Shown here piece by piece: positions 1 to 8,493 of a stretch of DNA of 64,000 bases (position 1 is its first letter; each line of letters starts with the position of its first letter). The notes below the pieces were generated by a model. That model searched no databases. It saw only the letters and a list, made by a program, of their open reading frames with translations, and had not been told where the DNA came from. A program made the translations under genes and the position numbers. The stretch is from Tsukamurella sp. 1534 (GTDB lineage Bacteria > Actinomycetota > Actinomycetes > Mycobacteriales > Mycobacteriaceae): NCBI RefSeq assembly GCF_000312385.1, contig NZ_HE997626.1, positions 62,001 to 126,000 on the forward strand, in the 5' to 3' direction.

Positions 1-506
1 TCTCCGACCTGCTCGAGGACGATATCGACCACGTCGAGGAGGAGGTCTTCCGCGCCGGATCCCGTACCAAGGTCGACGAGATCTACCAGCTCAAGCGCGA
101 CGTGGTGGAGCTGCGTCGCGGCATCAACCCGCTCTCCCATGCCCTCAAGCGCCTCACGTGCGATTTCGACGACATCATCCCCGGTGAGATCCGGCGCTAC
201 TTCTCCGACGTACTCGACCATCAGGCGATGGTCTCGGACCACGTGGAGACGTACAACGACGTGCTGAGCTCGCTCATCGACGCGGCACTCGCGAAGATCG
301 GGATGCAGCAGAACGAGGACATGCGCAAGATGTCGGCGATCATCGGGCTGGTCGCGGTGCCGACGATGATCGCCGGGGTCTACGGGATGAACTTCGACAA
401 CATGCCCGAGTTGCATTGGACCTACGGCTATTTCGTCGTCCTGGGAATCATGGCTGCGGCCTGTATCGCACTGTTCGTGGTGTTCCGGAAGATCAAATGG
501 CTGTAG
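1..506 (+). CDS. corA: CorA-family Mg2+/Co2+ transporter, 3' part
   Basis: This is the C-terminal part of a CorA channel for divalent metal ions; the window cuts off the start. The reading frame is open from base 3. It shows a long charged helix (the stalk helix of the CorA funnel), a first membrane helix ending in the family signature YGMNF (about base 390), a short periplasmic loop with the usual MPE run, a second membrane helix, and a basic tail ending KIKWL. That is the normal C-terminus, so only the N-terminus is missing. The gene converges on lacI. In M. tuberculosis (from memory, Rv1239c) corA also converges on sugC; here about 5 kb lies between the two. Confidence 0.95.
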   Translation, partial: SDLLEDDIDHVEEEVFRAGSRTKVDEIYQLKRDVVELRRGINPLSHALKRLTCDFDDIIPGEIRRYFSDVLDHQAMVSDHVETYNDVLSSLIDAALAKIGMQQNEDMRKMSAIIGLVAVPTMIAGVYGMNFDNMPELHWTYGYFVVLGIMAAACIALFVVFRKIKWL

Positions 507-515
507 CGCCGCCCG

Positions 516-550
516 CCGGCGCGCAGCGGGTCAGCGTGCCGGCGCGCCGG
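516..550. terminator. Candidate bidirectional hairpin between corA and lacI
   Basis: CCGGCGCGC (516-524) pairs with GCGCGCCGG (542-550) across a 17-nt loop. The hairpin sits just after the corA stop and overlaps the lacI stop. There is no T-tract, as is common for terminators in high-GC actinobacteria. Such pairings also arise easily by chance at this base composition. Confidence 0.35.
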
Positions 551-1544
551 TGCTGCCGCGGTCGATGAACACCGGCTCGCTGAGGTCCTGCAGGTCCTCG
601 GCGGACTCCCCGGCCACGCGGCGCACGAGATAGCCGACGGCGCGGCTCGCCATCGCCCAGTGGTCGGGCCCGACGCTCGTGAGCCGGGGGCGCGTGAGGT
701 CGCCGGCCTCGGTGCCGGCGAACAGGGACAGCACCGAGAGGTCCTGCGGGATACGCACACCCGCCGCGGTCGCGGCGGAGACGAACCCCAGGCCGGCGGT
801 CTCGTTGCAGATGACCACGGCGGTGACCGGCTCGGCGGCGAGGCCCGCGTAGGCGTCCCATCCCGCGGCGAAGGTCGCCGGGGTGGGGAGGACCCGCGCC
901 CGGACACCGTGTCGGGTGACCGCGGCGTCGATCGCCGCGGCCGACCGCACATCGACGCCCGGCCGGTGCGCTCCGTCGTCGCCCTCGGAGCGCACGAGCA
1001 CCGCCACATCGGTGTGCCCGAGCGCCGTCAGGTGCGCGACGGCCTCCTCCGCTGCCGCGTCGAAATCCGCGTCACAGAACGCCGTTCCCGTCGTGTCGTC
1101 CGTGCGGCCGATGAGGACGAAGGGCACGCCCGCCTCGCGCAGGTAGTCCACGCGGGCGTCCGCGGTGTACACCTCCATGACGAGGAACCCGTCCACGAGG
1201 CCCTGGCGCGCGGTCTCCCGCACCGAGTCCGCGTCGTCCGCGGGCCCGGGAAGGAGCAGCATGTGCGAGCCGAGGGCGCGGGCCTCGTCGGCGGCAGCGG
1301 TGAGGTACCCCGCCGTGTCGACGCCCTGCCCGAGCGATTCGGTGGTGAGGAGCAACCCCAGCAGTCCCGTGCGCCGGCCCGCGAGCGCCTGGGCGAGCGC
1401 GTTGGGCGCGTAGTCGAGGGCCTCCATCGCGACGAGGACCCGCCGCCGGGTCTCCTCGGAGATGGAGCGCGTGCCGCTGAGGACGTACGAGACGGTGCTG
1501 CGGGAGACCCCCGCAAGGCGCGCGACATCCGCCATGGTCGCCAC
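531..1544 (-). CDS. LacI-family sugar-responsive transcriptional regulator
   Basis: 337 aa. The N-terminal helix-turn-helix is typical (residues 4-30, MADVARLAGVSRSTVSYVLSG, with a hinge helix around NALAQALAGRR), followed by a periplasmic-binding-protein-like sensor domain to the C-terminus. The GTG at 1544 is chosen because AGGAGG lies 7 nt upstream; an ATG at 1535 is the alternative. The gene is divergent from the GH13 alpha-glucosidase, and the 130-bp gap holds a perfect palindrome. It therefore most likely represses that gene, and perhaps itself, in response to an alpha-glucoside. The inducer is not known; a link to trehalose or maltose is inferred from neighbouring genes only. Confidence 0.9.
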   Translation of the reverse strand: MATMADVARLAGVSRSTVSYVLSGTRSISEETRRRVLVAMEALDYAPNALAQALAGRRTGLLGLLLTTESLGQGVDTAGYLTAAADEARALGSHMLLLPGPADDADSVRETARQGLVDGFLVMEVYTADARVDYLREAGVPFVLIGRTDDTTGTAFCDADFDAAAEEAVAHLTALGHTDVAVLVRSEGDDGAHRPGVDVRSAAAIDAAVTRHGVRARVLPTPATFAAGWDAYAGLAAEPVTAVVICNETAGLGFVSAATAAGVRIPQDLSVLSLFAGTEAGDLTRPRLTSVGPDHWAMASRAVGYLVRRVAGESAEDLQDLSEPVFIDRGSTGAPAR

Positions 1545-1621
1545 TCGTGCACCTCCTCGGTCGCCGCGCGAAAAGAAAAGCTCGCGGCCGATCCTACGTT
1601 TCCGCTACGCTGGGCGGAACG

Positions 1622-1641
1622 TTGTCGACGCGCGTCGACAA
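1622..1641. promoter_or_regulatory. Probable LacI operator, perfect 20-bp palindrome
   Basis: TTGTCGACGCGCGTCGACAA is an exact inverted repeat with a central CG, the usual form of LacI/GalR operators. It lies 33 bp before the GTG of the alpha-glucosidase gene and 77 bp before the lacI start, in the only intergenic space the two genes share. Confidence 0.75.
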
Positions 1642-1674
1642 TTCAGGTGATACGAAGTCTTCGAAGGGAGAGTC

Positions 1675-3324
1675 GTGGTTCTCAAGGACCTCGGAACGGC
1701 CGACTGGTGGCGCCAGGCGGTGGTGTACCAGATCTATCCGCGCAGCTTCGCCGATTCCAACGGCGACGGCATCGGCGACCTGCCCGGTATCACCTCGCGG
1801 GTGCCCTACCTCCGCGAGCTCGGCATCGACGCCGTGTGGCTGAGCCCCTTCTACCCGTCCGAGCTCGCGGACGGCGGGTACGACGTGGCCGACTACCGGA
1901 ACGTGGACCCCCGCCTCGGCACTCTCGAGGACTTCGACGCCATGAGCGCCGCGTTGCACGACGCCGGCATCAAGCTGATCGTCGACATCGTTCCCAACCA
2001 CACCTCGGATCAGCACGAGTGGTTCCAGGCGGCCGTCGCCGCCGGCCGCGGCTCGCACGAGCGCGACCGCTACCACTTCTTCGAGGGCAAGGGCGAGAAC
2101 GGTGAGGAGCCGCCGAACGACTGGCTCTCGCACTTCGGCGGCCCGGCCTGGCACCGGGTGACCGAGCCCGACGGCACCCCCGGCCAGTGGTACCTGCACA
2201 TGTTCGCCAAGGAACAGCCCGACCTGAACTGGGAGCGGGACGACGTGCGCGCCGATTTCGAGCACACCCTGCGCTTCTGGTCGGACCGCGGCGTCGACGG
2301 CTTCCGCATCGATGTGGCGCACTACCTCCGCAAGGACCTCAGCGAGCCGTTCGCCCCGTACGCCGAGGTCGGCGCGACGGAGCTGCAGCTGTACCCGAAC
2401 CATCCCTACATGGACCGCGACGACGTACACGAGATCTACCGCGCCTGGCGCAAGGTGTTCAACGAGTACCAGCCGCCGCGCACCGCCGTCGCCGAGGCCT
2501 GGGTGCACAAGTCCCGCCTGGCCGCGTACGCCAGTCCCGACGGGCTGGGACAGGCCTTCAACTTCGACCTCCTCGTCTCCGAGTTCGACGGCAAGGAGTT
2601 CAAGGCGATCATCGACGACAACCTGCGGCAGGCGGCCGAGACGGGATCGTCGAGCACTTGGGTGCTGTCCAACCACGACGTGGTGCGGCACGCGACCCGG
2701 TACGGCCTCCCCCGCGGCTACGGCGAGCACGCCGATCCCTGGACGCTCGCGGGCGGCTCGCACGACGACGTGGACACCGAGTCCGGTGAGCTCCGCGCCC
2801 GGGCCGCGACGCTGCTGATGCTCGCACTCCCCGGTTCGACGTACCTGTACCAGGGCGAGGAGCTGGGCCTGCACGAGGTGGGCGACATCCCCGCCGCGGA
2901 CCGTCAGGACCCCACGTTCTTCCGCACCGAGGGCAAGGAGATCGGCCGCGACGGTTGCCGCGTGCCCATCCCGTGGGCCACGAGCGGGCCGTCGTTCGGG
3001 TTCGGCACGGGTTCGGCGCACCTGCCGCAGCCGTCGTGGTTCGGCGGATACTCGGTCGACGCGGAGGACGACGATCCCACGTCGACGCTCAACCTCTACC
3101 GGGCGGCGCTCCGCGTGCGCGCCGACGTCGAGACCGACGAGTCGCTGACCTGGCTCGAGCACGAATCGCCGGAGGTGCTCGCGTTCGAGCGCCCCAACGG
3201 CTGGCGTTCGATCACCAACTTCGGCACCGATCCGGTGGAGTTGCCCGCCGGCGAGATCCTGCTGACCTCCACGGAGATCGAGGGGCGGACCCTGCCCGGG
3301 AACGCCACCGCCTGGTTGCGCTGA
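1675..3324 (+). CDS. GH13 alpha-glucosidase (alpha-amylase family)
   Basis: 549 aa, usual length for oligo-alpha-glucosidases. It hydrolyses terminal alpha-glucosidic bonds of short maltooligosaccharides or related sugars, and has no signal peptide, so it is cytosolic. All conserved GH13 regions are present: DIVPNHT (104-110), GFRIDVAH with the nucleophile Asp213, AEAW with the acid/base Glu274, and LSNHDV with Asp335. The GTG start at 1675 is preceded by AAGGGAG at 7-nt spacing. It stands alone on the plus strand under the LacI operator. A trehalose-specific or isomerising activity cannot be excluded. The closest actinobacterial relatives are annotated alpha-glucosidase, AglA-type. Confidence 0.93.
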   Translation: MVLKDLGTADWWRQAVVYQIYPRSFADSNGDGIGDLPGITSRVPYLRELGIDAVWLSPFYPSELADGGYDVADYRNVDPRLGTLEDFDAMSAALHDAGIKLIVDIVPNHTSDQHEWFQAAVAAGRGSHERDRYHFFEGKGENGEEPPNDWLSHFGGPAWHRVTEPDGTPGQWYLHMFAKEQPDLNWERDDVRADFEHTLRFWSDRGVDGFRIDVAHYLRKDLSEPFAPYAEVGATELQLYPNHPYMDRDDVHEIYRAWRKVFNEYQPPRTAVAEAWVHKSRLAAYASPDGLGQAFNFDLLVSEFDGKEFKAIIDDNLRQAAETGSSSTWVLSNHDVVRHATRYGLPRGYGEHADPWTLAGGSHDDVDTESGELRARAATLLMLALPGSTYLYQGEELGLHEVGDIPAADRQDPTFFRTEGKEIGRDGCRVPIPWATSGPSFGFGTGSAHLPQPSWFGGYSVDAEDDDPTSTLNLYRAALRVRADVETDESLTWLEHESPEVLAFERPNGWRSITNFGTDPVELPAGEILLTSTEIEGRTLPGNATAWLR

Positions 3325-3339
3325 CCGGGACTCCGCCGC

Positions 3340-3930
3340 TCAGACCGCACGTGCTGCGGGGCGGCCCGGGTCCGCGGGGTCGATCCCCGCTTCGGCCCAG
3401 GCCTCCCGCAGCCCGTCTGCGCCCTTGAGCCGCACCCAGGCCGCCTCGTTCGCGGTGATCGGGTCGGCCCGGAGGAACCGCACCGGTTCGCCCCCGGTCG
3501 GCAGGTCCGGGACCGTCGACGGTCCGAGCAGCACGGCGGTGAAAGGCGCTCCCGCCCAGAGCGGTTGGCCGAGGTCGACGAGAGCGTCGGGCGCGAGGAC
3601 GAGCCCCTCGACGGCGGGTGATGCGGCGAGGATCGCGACCGCGCGGTGCACCCCGTCGAGCGCCGCCCCCGGGCCGTTCGGCGCGGGCCGCAGCTCGACG
3701 ACGACCTCGGCGCGCGGGCCGTCCTCGGCAGTGACCAGCGCGTCCGGGTCTGTCATCGGGTGTTGCGAGCAGCCGAGGCTCGCGAACGCCACCGCCCCGT
3801 CGCCGACCCAGCGCTGCACCGTCATCGGCGCCAGCCCGAGGAACGTGACCGACGCGGAGGCGGGCGGGGCGAACCCCCTGGCACCGTAGTGCTCGTTCAG
3901 GTGCGTGCGGACGTCGTCGACCAGGGCCAT
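3340..3930 (-). CDS. SUFU (suppressor-of-fused) domain protein
   Basis: 196 aa. The sequence matches the bacterial SUFU-like fold family: an N-terminal helix, then a strand-rich region with GDGAVAFASLGCSQHPM (about 43-59), an AEVVVELRP strand (about 74-82), and a C-terminal PVRFLRADPITANEAAWVR segment (148-166). Bacterial SUFU proteins are small soluble proteins of poorly known function; some act as immunity proteins in polymorphic-toxin loci. No toxin gene is visible here. The gene converges on the alpha-glucosidase with a 15-bp gap and lies downstream of the ParB-like gene with a 28-bp gap, so it may be read from the same minus-strand transcript. Confidence 0.7.
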   Translation of the reverse strand: MALVDDVRTHLNEHYGARGFAPPASASVTFLGLAPMTVQRWVGDGAVAFASLGCSQHPMTDPDALVTAEDGPRAEVVVELRPAPNGPGAALDGVHRAVAILAASPAVEGLVLAPDALVDLGQPLWAGAPFTAVLLGPSTVPDLPTGGEPVRFLRADPITANEAAWVRLKGADGLREAWAEAGIDPADPGRPAARAV

Positions 3931-3958
3931 TCCTCGGAGTCTAGGGGGACGCCGCGGG

Positions 3959-4828
3959 CTAGAAGAACTGCCCCGGCTGCCAGGGCTTGCGCGTGCGCCC
4001 GGACACCTCGTCGATGATCTCCGGGCTCCACACGTGCCGGCGCACCAGCCGGTACCGTTCGCAGGCGACGAACATGTAGACCTCGGCGTCGGTGGAGGAC
4101 TCCATGATCCCGGCGTCCCTCGCCATCTCGACCACGGGCGAGAACTCGTCGTCGTACCAGCGCTGGGTCACCTGCTCCCGCGAGAGGTACTCCCCCGCCT
4201 CCTGGATCAGCCGGAAACCCCACGCCTCCACCGATTCCGCGAGCTCGGAGTACGCCCAGGCGTTGTTCATCCGGATCCGGTCGCGCGCCTCCCCGGCCAG
4301 CGGGACCCGCTCCAGGAACAGGCGACGGTGGTCCTTCATCAGCAGGTCCGAACGGACCGCGATCCCGTCCGCGCCGACTCGCGTCACCACCTCGGTGACG
4401 TACGCGTCGATGGTGTCGAAGCCCCGCGCGAAGGCGATCGAGACGCGGTGATGACCGTCGATCACGAAGTACATGTCGCCGACCTTCTTCACCTCGATCG
4501 GCGGCATCGCCTCACCCCGGCGTTGGGCGGCCGCCAGGCGCTGCCAGCGAGCGCGCATCGCGGGCGAACGGGGGCGGAACCGGCGGTCGAAATCGCGGGT
4601 GCGATCCACGCTGCCGACGATCTGCGCCAGCGGGATCACCTGCAGGCCAAGGCTCCGCTCGGTTACCACGCCCACCGCGCCCACGACCTCGTCGTAGGGC
4701 AGGACGTCGTTGACGTCGTCGGGCTGGCGCCGCACCCAGGCCGCGATCTTCGCGATGCTGGCTCGGCGCCGCGACCGCTCGAAATCGGTCCGGGCGTCGG
4801 CGTCGGGGAACCCCGTGTCACGCGCCAC
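3959..4828 (-). CDS. ParB/Srx-domain protein (orphan, not chromosomal ParB)
   Basis: 289 aa. A ParB N-terminal-like core is visible: VIPLAQIVGSVDRTRDFDRRF (about 62-82) is the entry strand, and MYFVIDGHHRVSIAFARG (about 119-136) is the conserved Gly-His-His-Arg box. The central helix-turn-helix that lets true ParB bind parS is not evident. The C-terminal half is rich in Trp, Arg and Glu and carries no recognisable domain. The GTG start overlaps the phosphoesterase gene by 11 nt, so the two are co-translated at the tail of the sug operon. Relatives are annotated as ParB-like or chromosome-partitioning proteins, but an NTP-dependent or nuclease role is equally possible. Confidence 0.7.
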   Translation of the reverse strand: MARDTGFPDADARTDFERSRRRASIAKIAAWVRRQPDDVNDVLPYDEVVGAVGVVTERSLGLQVIPLAQIVGSVDRTRDFDRRFRPRSPAMRARWQRLAAAQRRGEAMPPIEVKKVGDMYFVIDGHHRVSIAFARGFDTIDAYVTEVVTRVGADGIAVRSDLLMKDHRRLFLERVPLAGEARDRIRMNNAWAYSELAESVEAWGFRLIQEAGEYLSREQVTQRWYDDEFSPVVEMARDAGIMESSTDAEVYMFVACERYRLVRRHVWSPEIIDEVSGRTRKPWQPGQFF

Positions 4829-5501
4829 GTCGCCGCTCCCTGATCTCGAAGCCCCCGGGCTGCCCGGGGATGATCTCGAAATAGCTGTACCCCACCGTGT
4901 TCAGCACCGGCACCTCACCGATCGTGCGGTCGGCGCCCGGGTGGCCGAACGGGTGCACGTGCCCGTGGACGAACACCTGCGGCCGCAGCGCGCCGATGAG
5001 GCCACCGAGGGCGGCGAACCCGCGGTGCGGCGGGTCTTCGCCGTCGCCCACGCCCTGCGCGGGCGAATGCGTGAGAACCACGTCCACGGCACGCTTGCGA
5101 GCGCGCAGCCGCAGCCACCAGGAGCGACGGGCCGCCTGCCCCTGCGTCCACTGGTTCGGGCCACCGCAGTACCGGATGGATCCTCCGAGCCCGGCCACGG
5201 TGAGGCCGGCCACGGTGACGACCCTCCCGTCGGCGTTGATACCGCCTCGCGGCCCGGGCGGCTCGCACGGCAGGCCGCCGCGGGTGTAGCCCGCGCGCGA
5301 CCGTCGATAGCCGCCGTGATCCGGATCGTGGTTGCCGGGCACGAACACGCACGGCACGCCGTACCGGTCCACCAACGACTCGAGGTAGTGCCCCGGCAGG
5401 TCGCCCGCACCCAGGATCAGGTCGGGTTGCAGCGTCGACGACGCCAACGCGAGCGCCGGCACCTCCTCGTCACTGACAGCGAGAACGCGCACCGAAGTCA
5501 C
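4818..5501 (-). CDS. Calcineurin-like metallophosphoesterase
   Basis: 227 aa. Family metal-binding motifs appear in order: LAVSDEE (about 7-13; the usual DxH has become DEE), GAGDLPG (about 31-37), GNHDPD (about 56-61), THSP (about 119-122) and HGHVHPFG (about 160-167). The first motif lacks its His, so the site is unusual but otherwise intact. The substrate is unknown; the family includes nucleotide and phosphoprotein phosphatases. The GTG start at 5501 overlaps the sugC stop in a GTGA, showing translational coupling to the trehalose importer. Confidence 0.85.
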   Translation of the reverse strand: MTSVRVLAVSDEEVPALALASSTLQPDLILGAGDLPGHYLESLVDRYGVPCVFVPGNHDPDHGGYRRSRAGYTRGGLPCEPPGPRGGINADGRVVTVAGLTVAGLGGSIRYCGGPNQWTQGQAARRSWWLRLRARKRAVDVVLTHSPAQGVGDGEDPPHRGFAALGGLIGALRPQVFVHGHVHPFGHPGADRTIGEVPVLNTVGYSYFEIIPGQPGGFEIRERRRGA

Positions 5502-6682
5502 AAGGCGAGATTGGTGCCGCTGGACGCGTCGAAAACGGCGATCTTGGACGGGTCGTAGTACAGATCGACCTCGGCGCCGCGGGCGGCACCGGAGTCGGCC
5601 GACAGACGGGCGACGATCTCGTCGACCCCCGCCGGCGGCGGCACGTCGCCCCCGGCGTTGAGGTCGGCGAGCACGTCGGCCCGGCCCGCGTTCTTGTCCT
5701 GCACGCCGAAGTGGATGAACTTGTCCGAGCCCATGGACTCGAGCACGTCGACCTTGGCCGTGAAGGTCAGGCCGCCGACGCGCTGGTTCGGATCGAGCAG
5801 CCTGGCGTCCTCGAAGTGCTCGGGGCGGATGCCCACGATCACTTCACCGTTGGTGTTCCCGGCCGCCTGCGCCTTCTGCGCCAGTTTCGGTGCGTCGAGC
5901 AGCAGGATCTCGCCGAGCGCGGTGTCGATGCCCACCGACGTCAGCCGCCCCGGGACGAAGTTCATCGCGGGCGAGCCGATGAACCCGGCGACGAACAGGT
6001 TCGACGGGCGGTCGTAGAGCTCCTGCGGCGGCCCGACCTGCTGCACGTCACCACTCTTGAGGACCACCACGCGGTCGCCGAGGGTCATGGCCTCGGTCTG
6101 GTCGTGGGTCACGTACACCATGGTGGTGCCCAGGCGCTTCTGCAGCCGGGAGACCTCGGTGCGCATCTGCACGCGCAGCTTGGCGTCGAGGTTCGACAAC
6201 GGCTCGTCCATGAGGAACGCCTTGGGGCTGCGGACGATCGCCCGGCCCATGGCCACGCGCTGGCGCTGGCCGCCGGAGAGCTGCGAGGGCTTGCGGTCGA
6301 GGTGCTGGGTCAGGTCGAGGGTGCGCGCGGCGTCCTCCACCTTCGCGTTGACCTCGTCCTTGCTCAGCTTCGCGAGCTTGAGCGGGAACGCGATGTTCTC
6401 CCGCACCGACATGTGCGGGTAAAGCGCGTAGGACTGGAACACCATCGCGATGTCGCGGTCCTTGGGCGCCTTCTCGTTGACCCGCTCCCCCGCGATGCGC
6501 AGCTCACCGTCGGAGATGTCCTCCAGGCCGGCGATCATGTTCAGCGTGGTGGACTTGCCGCAGCCCGAAGGGCCGACGAGGATCACGAACTCGCCGTCGG
6601 CGATCTCGATGTTGATGTCACTGACGGCGGTCGAGCCGTCGGGGTAGGTCTTGCGCACATGGTCCAGGACGATGTCAGCCAT
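5498..6682 (-). CDS. sugC: Trehalose ABC importer, ATP-binding subunit
   Basis: 394 aa, same length as mycobacterial SugC. It shows Walker A GPSGCGKST (about 37-45), Q-loop FQSYALYPHMS (about 83-93), the signature LSGGQRQRVA (about 134-143), Walker B FLMDEPLSNLD (about 155-165), and the H-loop VTHDQTEAM (about 190-198). A C-terminal MalK/TOBE-type regulatory domain of about 150 residues follows. It energises uptake of trehalose released during mycolate transfer by the antigen 85 enzymes. It is the last transporter gene of lpqY-sugABC, but the transcript appears to continue into two further genes. Confidence 0.93.
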   Translation of the reverse strand: MADIVLDHVRKTYPDGSTAVSDINIEIADGEFVILVGPSGCGKSTTLNMIAGLEDISDGELRIAGERVNEKAPKDRDIAMVFQSYALYPHMSVRENIAFPLKLAKLSKDEVNAKVEDAARTLDLTQHLDRKPSQLSGGQRQRVAMGRAIVRSPKAFLMDEPLSNLDAKLRVQMRTEVSRLQKRLGTTMVYVTHDQTEAMTLGDRVVVLKSGDVQQVGPPQELYDRPSNLFVAGFIGSPAMNFVPGRLTSVGIDTALGEILLLDAPKLAQKAQAAGNTNGEVIVGIRPEHFEDARLLDPNQRVGGLTFTAKVDVLESMGSDKFIHFGVQDKNAGRADVLADLNAGGDVPPPAGVDEIVARLSADSGAARGAEVDLYYDPSKIAVFDASSGTNLAL

Positions 6683-6708
6683 GATGTCTCCTCAAGTGTT
6701 TTCCGACG

Positions 6709-7542
6709 TCAGCCCTTGACCGCACCGGACGTCAGGCCGGCCACGATCCGTCGCTGGAAGATCAGGACGAAGATGATGATGGGAATGGTGATGATGACCG
6801 CGGCGGCGGCGATGGAACCGGTCGGCTCCTCGAACTGCGAACTGCCCGTGAAGTTCACGATCGCCACCGGCGCCGTGATCGACGCCTCGGTCGCGGTCAG
6901 CGAGACGCCGAACAACAGGTCGTTCCACGCCGCGATGAACACCAGGATCGCGGCGGTGACCACGCCCGGCACCGCCAGCGGCGCGATCACCTGACGGAAC
7001 GCCTGCGCCGGGGTGGCGCCGTCCATCTTGGCCGCCTTCTCCAGCTCCCAGGGGATCTCCCGGAAGAACGCCGACAGCGTGTACACGCACAACGGGAGGG
7101 CGAAGGTGACGTTCGGCAGGATCAGGCCCGGCCACGTGTCGAACAGCCCCACCGCCCGCTCGATGTTGAACAGCGGCGTGATCAGCGAGATCTGCGGGAA
7201 CATCGCGATCATCAACGCCGCCCCGATGAACAGCTTCTTACCCGGGAAGTTCAACCGCGCCACCGCATACGCGGCGAACATGCCGATGATCACCGCGATC
7301 ACCGTCGAGATCAACGCCACGCCGATCGAGTTGATCAACGGCCGCACGAACCCGTTGCCCTCGAAGATCGCGGTGTAGTTGTCGAACGTGACGCCCTTCG
7401 GGATGAACTCGCCGTCCGTCACCGTCGCCGGGGACTTCAGCGACAGCGACACGATCCACAGCACGGGGATCAGCGCGTAGCACACCACCAGGATGTCGAT
7501 CGCGCTCCAGGCGACCTTGCGCCCTACGGTATTCGATGCCAT
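6709..7542 (-). CDS. sugB: Trehalose ABC importer, permease subunit SugB
   Basis: 277 aa. It is a binding-protein-dependent permease of the MalG type with six predicted membrane helices. The EAA loop is clear ([22 protein letters not shown], about 190-211) and contacts SugC. The N-terminal helix ([19 protein letters not shown]) and the periplasmic insert ending in [10 protein letters not shown] are typical. The ATG lies 12 nt after the sugA stop. The gene order lpqY-sugA-sugB-sugC and the length agree with the mycobacterial trehalose recycling system. Confidence 0.92.
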   Translation of the reverse strand: MASNTVGRKVAWSAIDILVVCYALIPVLWIVSLSLKSPATVTDGEFIPKGVTFDNYTAIFEGNGFVRPLINSIGVALISTVIAVIIGMFAAYAVARLNFPGKKLFIGAALMIAMFPQISLITPLFNIERAVGLFDTWPGLILPNVTFALPLCVYTLSAFFREIPWELEKAAKMDGATPAQAFRQVIAPLAVPGVVTAAILVFIAAWNDLLFGVSLTATEASITAPVAIVNFTGSSQFEEPTGSIAAAAVIITIPIIIFVLIFQRRIVAGLTSGAVKG

Positions 7543-7554
7543 GACCCGCGCCCC

Positions 7555-8493
7555 CTACCTCTGGTCCTGGTCGGCGCCCGGCACCGCGGTGCCGAAGGCC
7601 TTGACGAAGATGAACGCGATGATCGCCACGCAGAGGAAGATCAGCACCGAGATCGCCGACCCCACCCCCAGGTTGAACGCCTTGAACAGGTTGTCGTAAC
7701 CCAAGATCGACACCGAGCCCGTCCCGTTCGCCCCCTTGGTCAGCACGTAGATGTTGTCGAAGATCCGGAACGCGTCGAGCGTGCGGAACAACAGCGCCAC
7801 CAGGATCGCCGGCTTCATCAGCGGGATGATGATCTTCGTCAACCGCGTCCACGCACCCGCACCGTCCATCGACGCCGCCTTCAACAGGTCGTCCGGAACC
7901 AACGCCAGACCGGACAGCAGCAGCAGCGCCATGAACGGCGTCGTCTTCCACACCTCCGCCAGGATGATGATGAACAGCGACGGGATCTGCTGCGTCAGGG
8001 GCGCACTCCCGTCCGGCAACAGGTTCGCCAGATAGCCCGTGTCCGGCGTCCACGCGTAGAACCAGGAGAACGACGCCGCCACCGTCACGATGCCGTACGG
8101 GATCAACACCACTGTGCGCACGATCCCCCGGCCCACGATCGTCCGGTGCATCACCAACGCGATCGCCAAGCCCAACACGAACTCGATCACCACCGACACC
8201 ACCGTGATGAACGCCGTCACGCCCAGCGCCTGCCACCAATACGAATCCTGCAGCACCGTGCCGTAATTGCCGAACCCGATGAACTCGTCCTGCCCCGGCG
8301 CCGCCAACGACGACTTGTGCAAGCTCAACCAGAACGCGTACACGATCGGATACGCCGTCACCAGCAGCATCACCAACGCCGCCGGAGCGATCAGCAACAA
8401 CCCCAGCTTGCGCTCCTCGCGCTGCCCCTGGGACAGCGCCGCCTTCTTCACCGGTGCGGGGGCGGCGCCCCCGCTCGTCGTCGCCGCGGTCAC
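7555..8493 (-). CDS. sugA: Trehalose ABC importer, permease subunit SugA
   Basis: 312 aa from the GTG at 8493, chosen because it overlaps the lpqY stop in a GTGA; a longer upstream frame exists but would run far into lpqY. It is a MalF-type permease. A cytosolic N-terminus rich in Ala, Gly and Pro precedes the first helix (LLLIAPAALVMLLVTAYPIVYAF). The EAA loop LLKAASMDGAGAWTRLTKIIIPLM lies near residue 205. It pairs with SugB to form the translocation path for trehalose. Confidence 0.92.
   Translation of the reverse strand: MTAATTSGGAAPAPVKKAALSQGQREERKLGLLLIAPAALVMLLVTAYPIVYAFWLSLHKSSLAAPGQDEFIGFGNYGTVLQDSYWWQALGVTAFITVVSVVIEFVLGLAIALVMHRTIVGRGIVRTVVLIPYGIVTVAASFSWFYAWTPDTGYLANLLPDGSAPLTQQIPSLFIIILAEVWKTTPFMALLLLSGLALVPDDLLKAASMDGAGAWTRLTKIIIPLMKPAILVALLFRTLDAFRIFDNIYVLTKGANGTGSVSILGYDNLFKAFNLGVGSAISVLIFLCVAIIAFIFVKAFGTAVPGADQDQR

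Noticed and set aside
660-2105. Long open frames opposite lacI and the alpha-glucosidase (up to 481 codons)
   Set aside because: They are Arg/Gly/Pro-rich translations of the strand opposite clear genes, a normal by-product of 70% G+C coding DNA.
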